DNA of 28,669 nucleotides. Source: a virus. Below are positions 1 to 7,980 of this stretch, one piece after another (position 1 is the stretch's first letter; every line of letters begins with the position of its first letter). The translations under genes and the position numbers were made by a program. The stretch lies in IMG/VR virus record IMGVR_UViG_3300031569_001292, positions 1 to 28,669 of that record. The stretch is one strand, 5' to 3'. A model generated the notes under the pieces. It was not told the origin of the DNA, ran no database searches, and saw only the letters and a list, made by a program, of their open reading frames with translations.

Positions 1-334
1 GTGCTTCACTTATTACAAACTGATCACCCATACTTGCTGGATCAGCATACCGTTGACTAAATTCTTGAAACGCAAAACTACGATGTCGAACAACCTGGTG
101 TGCAATATCTCGAGTGGTATCAATTTCCAATGTGGCGTTAACCATTTCGAGTGGTGACCAATGTTGGTGTTTAATCAAATACTTAATTAAGCGTTCGCTA
201 GTTTCCATATTGATTTGTGCTGTAGGATTTGAAACCTTTGCACAAAATGCAATAAGTTCCTGTAGATCTGTTAAACCTTCTGCTTCAAAATCATCCGTTG
301 CTTTTGAATAGCATACTAGACGTACTGCTGTCAT
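1..334 (-). CDS. thyX: Flavin-dependent thymidylate synthase ThyX (partial, C-terminus outside window)
   Basis: ThyX makes dTMP from dUMP using FAD, NADPH and methylene-tetrahydrofolate; phages use it to supply thymidylate for DNA synthesis. About 111 codons are visible, starting at the ATG 334-332 and running off the left edge. The diagnostic ThyX motif RHRx7S is present at residues 83-93 (RHRSFAFQEFS), followed by QRY, and it is preceded by the family-typical HWSPLEMV stretch near residues 58-65. The start is fixed by an AAGGA Shine-Dalgarno about 8 nt upstream. The gene lies downstream of the Hc1-like gene on the same strand, with a hairpin terminator between them. This is family recognition from a motif, and the assignment is firm. 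Confidence 0.95.
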   Translation of the reverse strand, partial: MTAVRLVCYSKATDDFEAEGLTDLQELIAFCAKVSNPTAQINMETSERLIKYLIKHQHWSPLEMVNATLEIDTTRDIAHQVVRHRSFAFQEFSQRYADPASMGDQFVISEA

Positions 335-355
335 TTACTTTTCCTTTATGTGTAG

Positions 356-383
356 ATAAAATGTAGGGCGCAAAGGCCCTACA
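356..383 (-). terminator. Rho-independent-like hairpin terminator between Hc1-like gene and thyX
   Basis: A perfect 8-bp inverted repeat (TGTAGGGC at 362-369, GCCCTACA at 376-383) encloses a 6-nt loop. Read on the minus strand the stem is followed by TTTTAT (361-356), a short U-tract. It lies just after the stop of the histone-like gene and before the thyX start, so it would attenuate or end that transcript. No U-tract follows on the plus strand. Confidence 0.65.
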
Positions 384-396
384 CGTTTATGGGTGG

Positions 397-591
397 TTAC
401 TGTCCTAATGCTGTATCTTTCCGTGCATTTTTTGTGTCAGTAATTTCTTTTCTAATTTCTTTAGCTGCCTTAGTGATTTCTTGTAGTGCCTTGCGAGCTC
501 TTGTACCAGCTGCGCCGTTGCCTGCTTCAAATTTTACGTTCTCTTCCAAAAACGCCTCAAAGTTTGTTTTGAGGTTTTCTAAATTACTCAT
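397..591 (-). CDS. Small histone H1-like (Hc1-type) DNA-binding protein
   Basis: A 64-residue basic protein. Residues near 31-55 contain the GNxAAGTRARKAL stretch followed by a lysine-rich K.IRKEI helix, resembling the chlamydial Hc1 histone family (PF07432), of which short homologues occur in marine phages. The expected role is non-specific DNA binding or nucleoid/phage-DNA compaction; this is inferred from the family, not shown here. The frame stays open upstream to 669, but the ATG at 591 is preferred: it has an AAGGA Shine-Dalgarno 7-8 nt upstream, and the upstream extension would run into the promoter at 637-665. A hairpin terminator follows, then thyX. Confidence 0.8.
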   Translation of the reverse strand: MSNLENLKTNFEAFLEENVKFEAGNGAAGTRARKALQEITKAAKEIRKEITDTKNARKDTALGQ

Positions 592-636
592 ACTATTTTT
601 CCTTTTAAAATGCGGCATTCGTTTGCTGCATGTTCT

Positions 637-665
637 ATTATATAAGCCTAGACTGTGTTTGTCAA
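637..665 (-). promoter_or_regulatory. Consensus sigma70-type promoter for the Hc1-like gene and thyX
   Basis: Read on the minus strand: perfect -35 TTGACA (665-660), a 17-bp spacer, and perfect -10 TATAAT (642-637). Initiation would fall near 630, giving a leader of about 39 nt with a Shine-Dalgarno before the ATG at 591. This is a host-type early/middle promoter, unlike the late-type motifs that head the operons to the right. Confidence 0.85.
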
Positions 666-678
666 GCATTAAAGTGGT

Positions 679-684
679 TAAATA
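679..684 (+). promoter_or_regulatory. Late-type promoter motif (TAAATA) ahead of operon A
   Basis: TAAATA lies 8 nt before the ATG at 693. With T4 late-promoter geometry (initiation 6 nt after the motif) transcription would begin at 690, three bases before the start codon. It resembles the six exact TAARTA-N5-ATG sites elsewhere in the window, but the spacing is 3 nt longer. A TATAAT at 689-694 overlaps the start codon and has no good -35, so it is less likely to be the promoter. Confidence 0.5.
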
Positions 685-692
685 CGTATATA

Positions 693-1673
693 ATGAATGA
701 TTTTACTTTAATACCGTTTCACAATATTGTTAAGTTTGGGCAAAAGACCATGCTTGACCAGCCATTGTTTAATGTTAGCTGGATATTAGGCCGCTTTTGT
801 AATTACAGTTGTAGCTACTGTTGGCCGTATGCAAACACAAATGTACCGGATCATCAGGAGTTTGAAATATATACTAATGCGCTTGATGAGATAAAACGTC
901 AGGCTAGAGATAATGGCTTTACAGAATTCCACTTTAGCTTTAGTGGTGGTGAGCCTACTGCGTATAAGAAGTTTGGTGATTTAATAGAACACTATGCCAA
1001 CGATGATGATGCTAAGTATCTAAGTTTGCATCTAACAACGAATTTAAGTCCAGGTAGTAAATGGTGGAACAGATTTATTGATGCTACACAGCATTTACAC
1101 CGTCGAAGTATTACTGCAAGTTATCATGCAGAGTTTGCTAATGAACAAGAGTTTGGAGATAAATGTCTTCAGCTTATGAAAGGAGGAGTTTATGTTACGA
1201 TCAATCAAGTTATGGTTCCTGAAATGTTTGAGGAACTTTACGAACGCCTGGAACGATTTGCCACCAGAGGTATCAATGTCACTCTCAAACCCCAATCTGA
1301 CCCCACCGCATCTTTCGTTGTACATGGATACACTGAAGAACAAATCACAAGAATGCAAAGAGGATTCCCACAGCACTGGAAAGAAAAAGAAGTAATGCAA
1401 ATGTACATGGAAGATGCCAAAGGCAACGACTATGGGTTGGACCAAGCTGAACGCATGAACGCTTTTGGATTTAATAAATTTAAAGATTGGACATGTAACG
1501 CAGGATATCAAAGCTGCATTATAAGCGGTGATACTGTCAAGAGAGCATATAGTTGTAGCGATAAACCATTAGGTACGCTACAGGGCGGTTTTACGCTGTT
1601 TAAGACACCAACTAAATGTATTACCGATACATGTGTAAGTAGTGCAGACAGTAAGATACCAAAGGTAAAGTAA
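693..1673 (+). CDS. Radical SAM enzyme with C-terminal Cys-rich (SPASM/twitch-like) region
   Basis: A 326-residue radical SAM protein. The cluster-binding motif is C36-NYS-C40-SY-C43, and the SAM-binding GGEP motif is at 85-88 (FSFSGGEP). The C-terminal third has W-TCNAG, further cysteines (CSDKP, CITDTC) and a final D..IPK, suggesting a second Fe-S cluster. It shares this tail pattern (GW.CNAG, then a C...C pair and a late D..K) with the proteins at 4757-5767 and 5745-6659, so the three look paralogous. Substrate unknown; auxiliary-cluster enzymes of this kind often modify peptides. The start at 693 is preferred over an upstream in-frame ATG at 630 because the TAAATA motif at 679 would initiate at about 690. 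No Shine-Dalgarno is visible. First gene of operon A; its TAATG stop/start overlaps the next gene. Confidence 0.88.
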   Translation: MNDFTLIPFHNIVKFGQKTMLDQPLFNVSWILGRFCNYSCSYCWPYANTNVPDHQEFEIYTNALDEIKRQARDNGFTEFHFSFSGGEPTAYKKFGDLIEHYANDDDAKYLSLHLTTNLSPGSKWWNRFIDATQHLHRRSITASYHAEFANEQEFGDKCLQLMKGGVYVTINQVMVPEMFEELYERLERFATRGINVTLKPQSDPTASFVVHGYTEEQITRMQRGFPQHWKEKEVMQMYMEDAKGNDYGLDQAERMNAFGFNKFKDWTCNAGYQSCIISGDTVKRAYSCSDKPLGTLQGGFTLFKTPTKCITDTCVSSADSKIPKVK

Positions 1674-2275
1674 TGAAGATTGATATTCAAGATATAAAGT
1701 TTTGGATGGACGCTATTCGCAACAGCGAAGATAGAGACCGTACACTTGAAAGTTTTTGGGGAGGCCAGTTAAAATCAAAAACTTGGTTAATTGAAACTTT
1801 AGAAAAGTCTAATCATGTTGCCAATGCTGAAGTAGTTATATTTGGTGGATGGAATGGAGTGTTAGCTAACATGCTGTTTAATAGTAGCATAGGGTTTAAA
1901 CATATTACAAGTGTAGACATTGATCCTGTATGCGAAACCGTTGCATTGACAATTAACAAACGTCAAGAAATGGAAGGACGTTTTATAGCAGTAACATCAG
2001 ATATGTGTGATTACGAATATACAAATAAACCTTATTTTGTTATTAATACAAGTTGCGAACATATTAGTCAACAACAATATAATAAATGGTTAAGTAATGT
2101 TCCAGAAGGCTCGAAGATAATATTACAATCAAATAACTATTTTGACCTTGAAGAACATGTTAACTGTAGTGCATCATTAGAAGAATTTGCAAGAAAGTCT
2201 AAGTTAAAAGTATTACACTCAGCTGAATTAGAATTACCTAAGTACAAAAGATTTATGATTATAGGAAACCTTTAA
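1673..2275 (+). CDS. Class I SAM-dependent methyltransferase-like protein
   Basis: A 200-residue Rossmann-type protein. The glycine-rich motif I is VVIFGGWNGVLA (about residues 54-65), followed by an acidic strand end VDIDPVC (about 81-87) that would bind the SAM ribose, then TSDMCDY and a post-motif strand VINTSCEHIS. These fit a small class I methyltransferase; the acceptor is unknown. It is translationally coupled on both sides (TAATG with 693-1673 and with 2275-3357) and has an AAAGG Shine-Dalgarno inside the previous gene. Being sandwiched between radical SAM genes suggests that it methylates an intermediate or product of those enzymes; that is inference. Confidence 0.75.
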   Translation: MKIDIQDIKFWMDAIRNSEDRDRTLESFWGGQLKSKTWLIETLEKSNHVANAEVVIFGGWNGVLANMLFNSSIGFKHITSVDIDPVCETVALTINKRQEMEGRFIAVTSDMCDYEYTNKPYFVINTSCEHISQQQYNKWLSNVPEGSKIILQSNNYFDLEEHVNCSASLEEFARKSKLKVLHSAELELPKYKRFMIIGNL

Positions 2276-3357
2276 TGTTTGACTTTAATGATCTAAAAAC
2301 TATTCACATTGAGCTAACAACAAACTGTCAAGCAAAATGTCCAATGTGTTCAAGAAACATACACAGCGGAGTAGAAAATCCGCTATTACGAATAGTACAA
2401 TGGACATTGGACGATTTTAAAACTATTATTAACAAAGAAGTACTAGACACAATTAACCGTGCGTACTTCTGTGGTAACTTTGGCGATCCATTACTAAATG
2501 ACAGTCTTATTGATATGTGCAGATATGTAAAGGACACCAGTCCTAAGACAGCAATAGGTATACATACAAACGGTAGTTTAAGGAATGCAAAATGGTGGTC
2601 AGATCTAGCAAAAGCATTACCAGAAGACCATTGCGTTTACTTTGCTCTTGACGGACTAGAAGACACTCATAAATTATATAGAGTTGGCACAGATTGGAAT
2701 CGTATTATTGAAAATGCAAAAACATTTATTGCAGCCGGAGGCCGTGCTAACTGGACATATATCAAATTCAAACACAACGAGCACCAAGTTGATAAATGTA
2801 GACAAATTGCAAAAGATTTAGGCTTCCAAGATTTCACAGTTAAAAACACATCAAGATTTTTAGTTGAGCCTAAGTATGATGTATGGGATAAAAATAAAAT
2901 TCCACTGTATAGTTTAGAAGCACCATCTGATACCGAAACACACTTTTTACCTAAAGAAGTTATTGACAATTATAAATCAGTTTTAGACGAAGCAGAAATA
3001 GATTGTCATGTACAACAAATAAAAGAAATATACATTGATGGTTCTAAAACAGTATTACCATGTTGTTGGTTAGCACAAACTCCAATGACTCATTATGATC
3101 CTGCACATGTTTGCGAAGATGTTATAGATATGTTAAGAGGACAATATAGTAAAATGATAAGTGACTTTGGCGGTATAAGCAATCTTGATGCAACTAAAGG
3201 AATAAAAAATATTATTGACTCTGACGTTTGGCAAAACATATGGAAAAAGAAATGGAATGAAGATAAAATGCTAATGTGTGCAAGAACATGTGGTAAGTTT
3301 AAAACATTTAATATCTCACAACCACAAGATCAATTTATTGAAAGAGAAATGTTATGA
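2275..3357 (+). CDS. Radical SAM/SPASM-type enzyme
   Basis: A 360-residue radical SAM protein. Motif C18-QAK-C22-PM-C25 begins right after ELTTN; the GGEP position reads CGNFGDP (66-72), a variant seen in SPASM-type radical SAM proteins. The C-terminal half has a twitch/SPASM-like signature: YIDGSKTVLPCCW near residues 251-263 and a late C..TCGKF near 340. This layout usually binds one auxiliary Fe-S cluster. The substrate cannot be read from the sequence. Third gene of operon A, with TAATG coupling upstream and ATGA overlap downstream to 3354, implying co-translation with two other radical SAM genes. Confidence 0.85.
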   Translation: MFDFNDLKTIHIELTTNCQAKCPMCSRNIHSGVENPLLRIVQWTLDDFKTIINKEVLDTINRAYFCGNFGDPLLNDSLIDMCRYVKDTSPKTAIGIHTNGSLRNAKWWSDLAKALPEDHCVYFALDGLEDTHKLYRVGTDWNRIIENAKTFIAAGGRANWTYIKFKHNEHQVDKCRQIAKDLGFQDFTVKNTSRFLVEPKYDVWDKNKIPLYSLEAPSDTETHFLPKEVIDNYKSVLDEAEIDCHVQQIKEIYIDGSKTVLPCCWLAQTPMTHYDPAHVCEDVIDMLRGQYSKMISDFGGISNLDATKGIKNIIDSDVWQNIWKKKWNEDKMLMCARTCGKFKTFNISQPQDQFIEREML

Positions 3358-4760
3358 CAGATTGGCACTACGATAAAGAAGATACTAGATTAGGCAAGTT
3401 TCAAAGAGAGCTTGAATCTGTTTCTAGTAGTACGTTTTGTGTACTTCCGTGGATACACATGGCAACTAGGCCTAACGGTGATATGCGCTTATGTTGTACT
3501 GCTAATGCTAGTGGAGCTGGAGACGATCACGAAGTTGGTCTTGTAAAAATGGAAGATGGCAAACCTGCAAACTTTGGCAAACATACTCCAATGGAAGCAT
3601 GGAATAACGATTACATGAAAAGTGTACGTACAACTATGCTTAAAGGAGAGATCCCTGCAAGTTGTAAAGGATGTTTCAAAGAAGAGTCACAAGGCATTGT
3701 TAGCAAACGTATATGGGAAAGTGCAACATGGAAAAATGATGAAGGTATTGATATACCAGAACTTATTGCACAAACACAAGAAGACGGAACCGTGCCTGAA
3801 CAATTAAAATATCTGGATCTAAGATTAGGACATACATGCAATATTAAGTGTGTAATGTGTAGCCCGCATGATTCAAGTAAGTGGGTTGCGGACCATAAAA
3901 AACTTATTCCTGTACTACAAGACCCAGAAGTTAAAAGACAAATGCAATGGGATAAGAAACTTTTTAACAACAAATGGCACGAAAAAGATGCTTTTTGGCA
4001 AGAACTCAATGCGCAAATACCTTACCTTAAACAAGTATATTTTGCTGGAGGAGAGCCGTTAATGATCAAAGAGCATAAACGCTTTCTTAAAGAAATTATT
4101 ACACAGGGCTATGCTGACAAAATTTTAGTAAGGTACAACTCCAATGGTTTGCTAGTTGACAACGAGTTAATTGATATATGGAGTAAGTTTAAGAAAGTTA
4201 AATTTGCAGTAAGTATCGACTCGTATAAAGAGCGTGACGAATACATTAGATTTCCAACTAACTTTAAACAAGTTGAAAGCACATTACATTTACTAGATAA
4301 CACTCCCGACAACATTCATGTTAGCATTGCAACAGCAGTACAAATATTCAATATAAAAACTATACCCGAATTTATTAAATGGAAAGTTAATAGTAATTTT
4401 AAAAAGATGAATGTTGGTTTGATTGATGGACATATTATGGGAGGCGGCCTTTTAAATGCACACTTAGTACACATACCAACATTTTTAAATATTACAATAC
4501 TGCCTGAAAAAGACAAGCAAGAAGTACGTGAAAAGTTCGCTGAACTAAAACAATGGTTATGGAATAACTTTACACAAGACGATGAGTTTTGGAAACACAA
4601 TCCTAAAGGTTGGCGCCAATGGGAAGGGTTACTAAAGCACATGGATAGTTGTGATAACAGTCATATGTTACCTGGCTTTAAAGAGTATGTAAATAAATTA
4701 GATGCAATCCGTGGCTTGAATGCCGCATCAGTATTTCCGGAGTTATCACATTTACTATGA
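3354..4760 (+). CDS. Twitch-domain radical SAM protein with N-terminal Cys-rich domain
   Basis: A 468-residue two-part protein. Residues about 23-115 form an N-terminal cysteine-rich unit (FCVLPWIHMATRPNGD, then LCC, then CKGCFKEE), of the type that precedes the radical SAM core in 'twitch domain-containing' phage and marine bacterial proteins. The core motif is C162-NIK-C166-VM-C169 with FAGGEPL near 229-235. It is closely related in layout to 6652-7980 (minus strand) and, in shortened form, to 23113-24027. Reaction unknown. ATGA overlaps at both ends place it tightly in operon A. Confidence 0.87.
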   Translation: MTDWHYDKEDTRLGKFQRELESVSSSTFCVLPWIHMATRPNGDMRLCCTANASGAGDDHEVGLVKMEDGKPANFGKHTPMEAWNNDYMKSVRTTMLKGEIPASCKGCFKEESQGIVSKRIWESATWKNDEGIDIPELIAQTQEDGTVPEQLKYLDLRLGHTCNIKCVMCSPHDSSKWVADHKKLIPVLQDPEVKRQMQWDKKLFNNKWHEKDAFWQELNAQIPYLKQVYFAGGEPLMIKEHKRFLKEIITQGYADKILVRYNSNGLLVDNELIDIWSKFKKVKFAVSIDSYKERDEYIRFPTNFKQVESTLHLLDNTPDNIHVSIATAVQIFNIKTIPEFIKWKVNSNFKKMNVGLIDGHIMGGGLLNAHLVHIPTFLNITILPEKDKQEVREKFAELKQWLWNNFTQDDEFWKHNPKGWRQWEGLLKHMDSCDNSHMLPGFKEYVNKLDAIRGLNAASVFPELSHLL

Positions 4761-5767
4761 CAGATATTATTAAGATTGTTAATACTAGAGAAGAAGATTA
4801 TATAGCAATTACATACTTCCCTACAGATATTTGTAATTTTGATTGCACGTATTGTTTTCCAGGAAGTCACCCATCTAAATATAGATACAGAAAAGACACA
4901 GACTTTGTCATTGACAACTTTAAAAAATTATTTGCTTTTTATAAATTAAAATTTAATAAATCTAAAATATATTTTGAAATTGCCGGTGGCGGCGAACCAA
5001 CACTATGGCCGGATTTATTAAAATTTTGCAAAGAAATTAAAAAAGTTCCAGACTTATCTATAGCACTAGTATGCAACGGATCAAGAACACTTCGTTGGTG
5101 GGACACTATTATTCCCTATATTGACGAAGTTATGTTAAGTTACCATAACGAATTTACAAAAACAGATCATTACATCAATGTAGCAGATTTGATTTGGGAG
5201 AATGGTAAGAAAGTAAATGCTATGGTATTAATGGATTATCCTAATTGGGATAAGTGTATCGATGCAATTGAACAAATGAAACAAAGTAAATACAACTGGT
5301 TTATAAATGCAAAAGAAGTAGTAACTGCTCCAGGGCACGATGTAGAATCATATACTTTAGAACAAAAAGAATATTTAAAACAACCTATTAAGCGGTTGCC
5401 TGATTCAAGTTATATACTAAACAATCTACAAGATTATAGAATGGTCGAAAGTGTTGCAATACTTAATAACGACAAAGTAGTTACAGCAGGTCCTAATTAT
5501 TACTTAATAAACTCTATTAATAATTTTAAAGGATGGGCATGTAACGTAATATCTGAAAAAATAACTATTTTTCCTTCTGGCAAAATAACAGGATCGTGTA
5601 ATATAGACTTTGATTATGATTTAAATTTATACTCGACCACGTTAGAAAAAGACTTAAAACAAGTTACATTACCTTATGTAACATGTACTATGAATTGTTG
5701 TGCTTGTCTAAGTGATAATCACATTACAAAATCAAAGCCAGCTATTATTCCTGCAGTACCTTTGTAA
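4757..5767 (+). CDS. Radical SAM enzyme with C-terminal Cys-rich region
   Basis: A 336-residue radical SAM protein. Motif C26-NFD-C30-TY-C33 lies near the N-terminus; the SAM motif reads AGGGEPT at about 77-83. The C-terminal part has GWACN, GSCNIDFD and the cluster CTMNCCAC with a final D..ITKSKP, matching the tails of 693-1673 and 5745-6659. These three probably share an auxiliary cluster and perhaps related substrates. The start ATG overlaps the previous stop (ATGA). Last gene of operon A; its final 23 bp overlap the 3' end of the opposite-strand radical SAM gene, so no terminator fits between them. Confidence 0.87.
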   Translation: MTDIIKIVNTREEDYIAITYFPTDICNFDCTYCFPGSHPSKYRYRKDTDFVIDNFKKLFAFYKLKFNKSKIYFEIAGGGEPTLWPDLLKFCKEIKKVPDLSIALVCNGSRTLRWWDTIIPYIDEVMLSYHNEFTKTDHYINVADLIWENGKKVNAMVLMDYPNWDKCIDAIEQMKQSKYNWFINAKEVVTAPGHDVESYTLEQKEYLKQPIKRLPDSSYILNNLQDYRMVESVAILNNDKVVTAGPNYYLINSINNFKGWACNVISEKITIFPSGKITGSCNIDFDYDLNLYSTTLEKDLKQVTLPYVTCTMNCCACLSDNHITKSKPAIIPAVPL

Positions 5768-6659
5768 GAGGTATATCAGCAGCACACGTACACCATTTAC
5801 GAGTACAAGTTATCCATTCTTCAGGCTGCTCAAAACTGCCATCATAGATGTTACCTATACTTCCACCTACTCTACAAGTAGCACGATGTACATCGCCATC
5901 CCAATTAATCATTAGGCTTTCAATTCCTGCACTGCATTTCCAACCTTTAAATTGATTTAGGTGTTGTTTAATAACATCGTTGGCATGCATCTTAGTTGTG
6001 TCGTCAATAATTACATTAGGATTTACGGTAGACGTTCTGTCTAATATCCATTCTAAATCTTTACCTTCATATTTCAAATCATCAAACACATCATGGTCAC
6101 CTTCTGTCCATCGTATTCGTCTTACAACATAAGGAATACAGTGTCCATCAAACATTGTAGCACACTCTTTTACTCTATCCATAAATTGATGATGTGCCAT
6201 TAAGTTAACTTGAAATGGCTTTTGTGTATACGCACCTTCATTTAATTGAGAAAACAATAATACTGTTTCTGCGCATCGTCTCCAATTTTCAGTATCTTCT
6301 ACGTGCAAACTAAACACAATGTGACTTACATTAAGATCGTTGTAGTACTCGGCTGTGCGGGTTCCGTTGGTAGTTACGTTAACCCACTCAAGCTGTTGAC
6401 CTTGCATTGCATGATCAACTAGTTCTACAAACTGTGGATGAACACACGGCTCACCGCCTGTGAAACTTACACGTATTGGCTTGCCAATTTCCCCTAGTGC
6501 ATCAACTGCATCTAACAATACTTTAATATTTGTGTGTGGGCTAGTGTTGTCATGAATTGCTGCTGGGCAATAACTACAATCTAAGTTACAGCGTTTACCT
6601 AAATTCCATTCAACATGAACGCTATCTTGTCGATCATAACTAGAAGCTATTTTAAACAT
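5745..6659 (-). CDS. Radical SAM enzyme with C-terminal Cys-rich region
   Basis: A 304-residue radical SAM protein of operon B. Motif C24-NLD-C28-SY-C31 and FTGGEP near residue 70 are intact. The C-terminal region has GWKCSAG, ATC, and CTRKWCTCAADIPLTK, the same tail layout as 693-1673 and 4757-5767. The ATG at 6659 is preferred over an in-frame TTG at 6668; either start overlaps the upstream gene's stop. A general likeness to GGEP-type radical SAM enzymes that activate small molecules or peptides is clear, but it is not a recognisable QueE despite the QueC-like protein in the same operon. It is convergent with, and overlaps by 23 bp, the end of operon A. Confidence 0.87.
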   Translation of the reverse strand: MFKIASSYDRQDSVHVEWNLGKRCNLDCSYCPAAIHDNTSPHTNIKVLLDAVDALGEIGKPIRVSFTGGEPCVHPQFVELVDHAMQGQQLEWVNVTTNGTRTAEYYNDLNVSHIVFSLHVEDTENWRRCAETVLLFSQLNEGAYTQKPFQVNLMAHHQFMDRVKECATMFDGHCIPYVVRRIRWTEGDHDVFDDLKYEGKDLEWILDRTSTVNPNVIIDDTTKMHANDVIKQHLNQFKGWKCSAGIESLMINWDGDVHRATCRVGGSIGNIYDGSFEQPEEWITCTRKWCTCAADIPLTKVLQE

Positions 6660-7980
6660 ACGGCGCAAACTCTGGATTTATAACTTCAAACGGTCCTTGC
6701 TTACGACTTTTGTCTAAGTTACGATTAAAGTTAATACAGTCTTGCCATAACTCGTCGTGTAAATCGTCTGCTTGTAAGAAGTTAATATTATCCTGAATCT
6801 GCGTTAATGTAAAATCTTTAATTCTGCTATCACTTTTTACAAGTTTGTAATCTAAAACTTTTTCTTTCATTGCTTCTAGTTTATCAATTACTTGTAGTTT
6901 TAGTTCATTAGGAATAACCTGTGCTGATAACGCCTTAGGATATTGTACTCTATGACTGTAGAATATAATTTCCATGTTCTCCATAAAGTACTCAATTACT
7001 TTATCAATTTGCATTATATTGTTTGACTGTACAGTAAATGCTCCAACAATTCTACTAACTGTAGGAATTGTTTTCATAATTTTAATATTTTCTTCAATCT
7101 CAATAAACTTGCCATTGCCTCTAATGTATTCATAGATATCGTGTATACCGTCTATGCTTACATTAACAGCAACACTTTTAAACTTAGGCCAATATTCGTG
7201 TACAGTTCGACCGCCCTTAATACCAAGTGTAGTTCCGTTAGTAGCATACTTTAATTCAATGTTCTCTCCATACGGTGCTAACATATCTAAAATTTTATAA
7301 TGTTGAGGATCCATTAATGGTTCGCCGCCTGCAAACTCTACTCGTCTAAAGTAGGGCAATAGTTTCTTAAAACTACTCCACCAATTATCTGTATCTTCAA
7401 ATGCATCAATATATTGACCTGGCTTTTTAACCAGTGCATTAACTGTTGGAATGAGAAAGTTATTTTCTTTTTTGTAAAATTCTGTAACTTGATCCCAGTC
7501 TTTCCATTGTGTGCTATCTAACGGGTTACACATACGACATTTAAGATTACATAAGTTGTTTAACTTTACTTCCATTGTAGGTATTTCAAATGGCATTGAA
7601 TAATCATCTTCTAAGGCGTCTAATGCATTGGGATATAAATTAATCCTAGCTTCTGGTATGACACCTTCTATATGTCGCTGACGTAAACTTTGAACTCCTT
7701 GGTCTTCTAACCTAAAACAAGGTGCGCATACTTCAGGTCGTTCGTCATTCATTACCTGCCGGCGTACCTCTTTAATCTTGTCTCCGTTCCAAATTTCTTC
7801 TAGTGTGTTATCTTTGATATCGCCAATAGGAGCACTGCGGCAACAAATCTTAATTGCGCCATCTTCTCTAGTTGCTAATCCTGTAAAAGGATGCATACAA
7901 AAAGTTTTACTGTTGCATGGCATTGGTAACTCCCCATTGTCTTTCTTGGCACCAAAAACATTTTTTACATGTTGGAACAT
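6652..7980 (-). CDS. Twitch-domain radical SAM protein with N-terminal Cys-rich domain
   Basis: A 442-residue protein built like 3354-4760: an N-terminal cysteine-rich unit (FCMHPFTGLATREDG, then ICC, then CAPCFRLED, about residues 27-95), then the radical SAM motif C144-NLK-C148-RM-C151 and FAGGEPL near residue 219. The start at 7980 has an AGGA Shine-Dalgarno five bases upstream. The gene begins inside the last 74 bases of the PP-loop gene, a long overlap for a phage operon; a later in-frame ATG at 7923 would shorten this. Function unknown. The PP-loop protein and two radical SAM enzymes of operon B are expected to act together. Confidence 0.87.
   Translation of the reverse strand: MFQHVKNVFGAKKDNGELPMPCNSKTFCMHPFTGLATREDGAIKICCRSAPIGDIKDNTLEEIWNGDKIKEVRRQVMNDERPEVCAPCFRLEDQGVQSLRQRHIEGVIPEARINLYPNALDALEDDYSMPFEIPTMEVKLNNLCNLKCRMCNPLDSTQWKDWDQVTEFYKKENNFLIPTVNALVKKPGQYIDAFEDTDNWWSSFKKLLPYFRRVEFAGGEPLMDPQHYKILDMLAPYGENIELKYATNGTTLGIKGGRTVHEYWPKFKSVAVNVSIDGIHDIYEYIRGNGKFIEIEENIKIMKTIPTVSRIVGAFTVQSNNIMQIDKVIEYFMENMEIIFYSHRVQYPKALSAQVIPNELKLQVIDKLEAMKEKVLDYKLVKSDSRIKDFTLTQIQDNINFLQADDLHDELWQDCINFNRNLDKSRKQGPFEVINPEFAPYV

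Noticed and set aside
630-692. An in-frame upstream start (ATG at 630) for the first radical SAM gene
   Set aside because: It would place the start upstream of the TAAATA motif and across the opposite-strand sigma70 promoter; the encoded extension looks non-conserved.
689-694. TATAAT as a sigma70 -10 box for operon A
   Set aside because: It overlaps the preferred start codon and no acceptable -35 hexamer lies 16-18 bp upstream.
1095-1511. A 138-codon minus-strand open frame, and several 90-130-codon antisense frames such as 3611-4009, 4316-4642 and 8983-9324
   Set aside because: They lie fully inside well-supported genes, have odd Ser/Cys/Leu-rich composition and lack start signals; they are antisense shadows.
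5745-6659. QueE (7-carboxy-7-deazaguanine synthase) beside the QueC-like gene
   Set aside because: The protein is longer, has a C-terminal Cys-rich tail and lacks recognisable QueE-specific features beyond the general radical SAM motifs.
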